7,478 nucleotides of DNA from SAR202 cluster bacterium (GTDB lineage Bacteria; Chloroflexota; Dehalococcoidia; Lucifugimonadales; UBA3495), in contig VFHF01000260.1 in NCBI GenBank assembly GCA_009392095.1, positions 1 through 7,478 on the forward strand, in the 5' to 3' direction. Made by a program: the position numbers and the translations under genes. Positions 5,887-7,478 of the stretch are shown piece after piece; the first letter of the stretch is position 1, and the number at the start of each line of letters is the position of its first letter. Below the pieces are notes generated by a model. The model did not search any database and was not told where the DNA came from. It was given only the letters and a program-made list of their open reading frames with translations.

Positions 5887-6456
5887 TCAGCTAGCTAGTC
5901 CTTGCATATGCCGAGCGAACTCGAAACGATTCTCCAAGAGGTTTATGTCCATGGCGAAGGATGGTGGTCCGATTGCCTCCACTTTGGACACTATGATTGA
6001 CAGGCCATAGCGCTCCGAGGCCTCTGCAAAAGCCTGTTCGGCAGACTCAACAGTATCGGCAAGGGCTACGTGCTCAGCACCAGCCTTCTCGGCAATACCT
6101 GCCAGGTCTGTTCCTGTCCCAGTGGCCGTGGGGAACCCGCCAACTGACAATAGGCTCTCGTTATCAAATATCCAGTGGGTCAAGTTTGGTGGCCGATAAC
6201 GGGCGAGGGTGCTAAGCGTCCCCAAGTTCATCAAAACTGAACCATCCCCATCTAAGACAGCGACCTTCTCCTTCGGCAAGGACACCGCCAAACCCAAGCC
6301 CATGGACGAAGCGAGGCCCATACCGTGCTCTAGGTAGAAGAAGTTAGGCTGATGGCCGAGGTTATACAGCTCCACCGCCACTGCTCCCATTATGGTCACA
6401 GTCACCTGGTTTTTCAGACGGGGATAGGCCGCCTTTAACGCATCTGCTCGTAGCAT
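5887..6456 (-). CDS. Thiamine-diphosphate 2-oxoacid decarboxylase, beta (C-terminal, cofactor-binding) subunit
   Basis: This 189-residue protein resembles the beta subunit of sulfopyruvate decarboxylase and the C-terminal half of phosphonopyruvate decarboxylase. It binds thiamine diphosphate and magnesium: the motif runs from GDGS (70-73) to Asn99 in FDNES, with MNLGTLSTLARY between. EHGMGLASSMGLGLA (43-57) and the loop SVGGFPTATG (104-113) are family features that help shape the active site. The likely reaction is non-oxidative decarboxylation of a 2-oxoacid to an aldehyde, for example sulfopyruvate to sulfoacetaldehyde, but the substrate is uncertain. The ATG at 6456 overlaps the alpha stop codon by one base (TGATG) and follows a strong GGAGG. 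An in-frame GTG at 6468 would add four residues, and its codon lies within that ribosome site, so I prefer ATG. A decayed relative of its 3' end lies at 1877-2050. Confidence 0.87.
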   Translation of the reverse strand: MLRADALKAAYPRLKNQVTVTIMGAVAVELYNLGHQPNFFYLEHGMGLASSMGLGLAVSLPKEKVAVLDGDGSVLMNLGTLSTLARYRPPNLTHWIFDNESLLSVGGFPTATGTGTDLAGIAEKAGAEHVALADTVESAEQAFAEASERYGLSIIVSKVEAIGPPSFAMDINLLENRFEFARHMQGLAS

Positions 6457-6968
6457 CACTCCTCCCACATCAGGTCCCGAGTTAGCAGCAAGGCTACGGG
6501 ACGAAGTGAGCTTTCGGCCAGGGTCTGGGCCTGTCGCACCTCGTAGGCCACAGTAGCCGGGTCGGACAGCTTCCGGTAGATGATGCCCAGTGACTGGAGG
6601 AGCGGTTCAGTGATGCGCCCACCTTCGGTCTGCCACGGGTCCCGCTCTCCCATCTCCCCTCGGTAGCTGATGACCATCAGCACAGGAATGCGGTACAGCT
6701 GGGCCACGGAGACGATGCCGTTCACGGAGGTTAACAGGCCGTGGTTTTGCATTAGCATGGCCGATTTCCGGCCAGCTAAATGTGCACCCGTGGATATTCC
6801 GACGCCCTCTTCTTCTTTGTTTAGCCTGATTAAGGTCATATCCGGGTCGTCTTCGGCCATCTGCATCACATGGACCAACCAGGTCTCCGGCAGGGCTGAC
6901 AACAGCGTTATCTCGGCAGACTTCAGAGCTGCAAAAAGGACCTCGGAATTTTTCACCGAAACAGGCAC
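6456..6968 (-). CDS. Thiamine-diphosphate 2-oxoacid decarboxylase, alpha (N-terminal) subunit
   Basis: This 170-residue protein corresponds to the alpha subunit of sulfopyruvate decarboxylase, the domain that supplies the glutamate activating the thiamine ring. The signature NKEEEGVGISTGAHLAG (50-66) contains that acid among Glu52-54. MLMQNHGLLTSVNGIVS (71-87), LYRIPVLMVISYRGEMGE (91-108) and GGRITEPLLQSLGI also match the family closely. It should form a heteromer with the beta subunit encoded directly downstream, completing a two-chain version of enzymes that are single-chain elsewhere. The start is GTG at 6968, seven bases after a GAGGTGA ribosome site (6982 to 6976). The promoter lies just upstream. 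Phosphonopyruvate, sulfopyruvate or another 2-oxoacid are possible substrates. No sulfolactate, cysteate or phosphonate gene is visible nearby, so coenzyme M or sulfonate metabolism is not supported by context. Confidence 0.87.
   Translation of the reverse strand: MPVSVKNSEVLFAALKSAEITLLSALPETWLVHVMQMAEDDPDMTLIRLNKEEEGVGISTGAHLAGRKSAMLMQNHGLLTSVNGIVSVAQLYRIPVLMVISYRGEMGERDPWQTEGGRITEPLLQSLGIIYRKLSDPATVAYEVRQAQTLAESSLRPVALLLTRDLMWEE
6461..6466 (-). promoter_or_regulatory. Ribosome binding site of the decarboxylase beta gene
   Basis: Reading GGGAGG on the minus strand (6466 to 6461), four bases before the ATG at 6456. It lies inside the end of the alpha gene and argues against the upstream GTG at 6468 as the start. 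Confidence 0.7.
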
Positions 6969-6997
6969 CTAGGCGTCACCTCAGAATGAGTGGGCCA

Positions 6998-7026
6998 ATT
7001 GTATGCGCCGATGCGTGACTGGTCAA
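6998..7026 (-). promoter_or_regulatory. Sigma70-type promoter of the decarboxylase gene pair
   Basis: On the minus strand, TTGACC (7026 to 7021) and TACAAT (7003 to 6998) are separated by exactly 17 bases. Transcription would start near 6991, leaving a short leader of about 23 bases that contains the GAGGTGA ribosome site. It sits in the 102-base divergent gap shared with the CoA ligase gene, so both directions may be coregulated. Confidence 0.65.
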
Positions 7027-7061
7027 TCGGATATATACTGCACCGACCCGTTGTGGATCCC

Positions 7062-7066
7062 GGAGG
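7062..7066 (+). promoter_or_regulatory. Ribosome binding site deciding the CoA ligase start
   Basis: GGAGG lies four bases before the GTG at 7071. It favours that start over the in-frame ATG at 7011, which has no ribosome site and would add 20 residues not typical of the family. Confidence 0.7.
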
Positions 7067-7070
7067 CGCA

Positions 7071-7478
7071 GTGTATCAACCAACCTGGGAAGCAGTCGAG
7101 ACTATTTCGCGTGAAAGGATGGAGCAACTTCAGGTGGAGCGGCTGCAATCTTGCCTGGCCAACGTCAAAGAGCAGGTGTCCTTCTACCGTGACCAGCTCG
7201 CTGGTACTGATACAAAAGGCGTCCAATCACTTGGCGATCTGTCCCGTCTCCCGTTTACTAACAAACAAGACCTCCGCGATAACTACCCTTTCGGCCTGTT
7301 CGCCAAGCCGATGTCTGAAGTGGTGCGTATCCACGCCTCCAGTGGTACGACCGGCAAGCCCACGGTGGCGGGTTACACGGCCAACGATATCGAGATGTGG
7401 GCTGGCCTCGCGGCACGGGCGCTTTTTCTTGCCGGTGTAACAGGAGATGACATAGTCCAGAATTCCTATGGATATGGA
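7071..7478 (+). CDS. paaK: Phenylacetate-CoA ligase family enzyme, N-terminal part (runs off the window)
   Basis: The first 136 residues of a phenylacetate-CoA ligase, open to the window edge with no stop. These cytoplasmic adenylate-forming enzymes activate phenylacetate or related aryl acids with ATP and CoA; the full protein is usually about 430 residues. From GTG 7071 the N-terminus reads (M)YQPTWEAVETISRERMEQLQ, the normal start of the family. It continues with VKEQVSFYR (32-40), LSRLPFTNKQDLRDNYPFGL (57-76) and the ATP phosphate-binding loop SSGTTGKPTV (90-99). The last residues, QNSYGYG, lead into the aryl-binding region and are also typical. A possible -10 TATACT (7034-7039) has no good -35 partner. 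The gene diverges from the decarboxylase pair, which suggests a shared pathway. Other aryl or acyl acids are possible substrates, because the specificity-determining region lies beyond the window. Confidence 0.9.
   Translation, partial: MYQPTWEAVETISRERMEQLQVERLQSCLANVKEQVSFYRDQLAGTDTKGVQSLGDLSRLPFTNKQDLRDNYPFGLFAKPMSEVVRIHASSGTTGKPTVAGYTANDIEMWAGLAARALFLAGVTGDDIVQNSYGYG

Noticed and set aside
6457..6468. GTG at 6468 as the start of the decarboxylase beta gene
   Set aside because: The GTG would overlap the GGAGG that positions the ATG at 6456. The TGATG stop-start overlap is the usual coupling arrangement.
7011..7039. ATG 7011 as CoA ligase start, and ATGCGT/TATACT as its promoter
   Set aside because: The ATG lacks a ribosome site and adds residues not typical of the family. 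The -35 is a poor match, so no plus-strand promoter is claimed.
7003..7440. Plus-strand 145-codon open frame at the right end
   Set aside because: It lies in a different frame from the CoA ligase, whose frame carries SSGTTGKPTV and a good ribosome site. The product of this frame is Arg/Ser/Cys-rich and unrecognisable.
1..7478. CRISPR array, tRNA or rRNA gene, insertion sequence
   Set aside because: No regularly spaced repeats, no tRNA- or rRNA-like sequence, and no transposase or paired terminal repeats were seen by eye.

Overview
The window is bacterial DNA with tightly packed genes, recognisable sigma70-type promoters and rho-independent termination. It has an F420-type luciferase-like oxidoreductase, a short single-cluster ferredoxin, a family-5 solute transporter, a split sulfopyruvate-decarboxylase-like enzyme and a phenylacetate-CoA ligase. 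Together these suggest an organic-matter-degrading environmental bacterium, for example a Chloroflexota (SAR202-like) or actinobacterial lineage. This placement is inference from gene content; no rRNA or marker gene is present.

Layout. Bases 1-386 hold no gene I can name, only an AT-rich palindrome (62-91) and some protein-like open frame. A good promoter (387-415) leads to a 74-residue ferredoxin (494-718), closed by a clear terminator (748-785). Next on the same strand is an LLM-class, probably F420-dependent, oxidoreductase (836-1711). The following gap (1712-2206) contains a decayed minus-strand piece that aligns without gaps to the 3' end of the intact thiamine-diphosphate enzyme gene 4 kb away, and then a strong promoter (2081-2109). 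That promoter drives a three-gene ABC importer operon: a lipoprotein substrate-binding protein (2207-3904), a long intergenic hairpin (3911-3945), and two permeases (4004-4921 and 4924-5820). No ATPase gene is present.

Converging on the operon from the right are two overlapping minus-strand genes, 6968 to 5887. They encode the N-terminal-type (alpha) and C-terminal-type (beta) halves of a thiamine-diphosphate 2-oxoacid decarboxylase related to sulfopyruvate decarboxylase. A near-consensus promoter (7026 to 6998) serves them. Divergent from it, a phenylacetate-CoA ligase gene starts at 7071 and runs off the window end.

How the parts may fit (inference): the importer takes up a peptide-like or other small organic solute. 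The decarboxylase pair and the CoA ligase form a divergent catabolic module for a 2-oxoacid or aryl acid. The oxidoreductase and ferredoxin are redox enzymes. The ABC operon is visibly more AT-rich than both flanks and lies between two related thiamine-diphosphate gene ends in the same orientation, one dead and one alive. This suggests the operon was placed into, or duplicated along with, an older decarboxylase locus.
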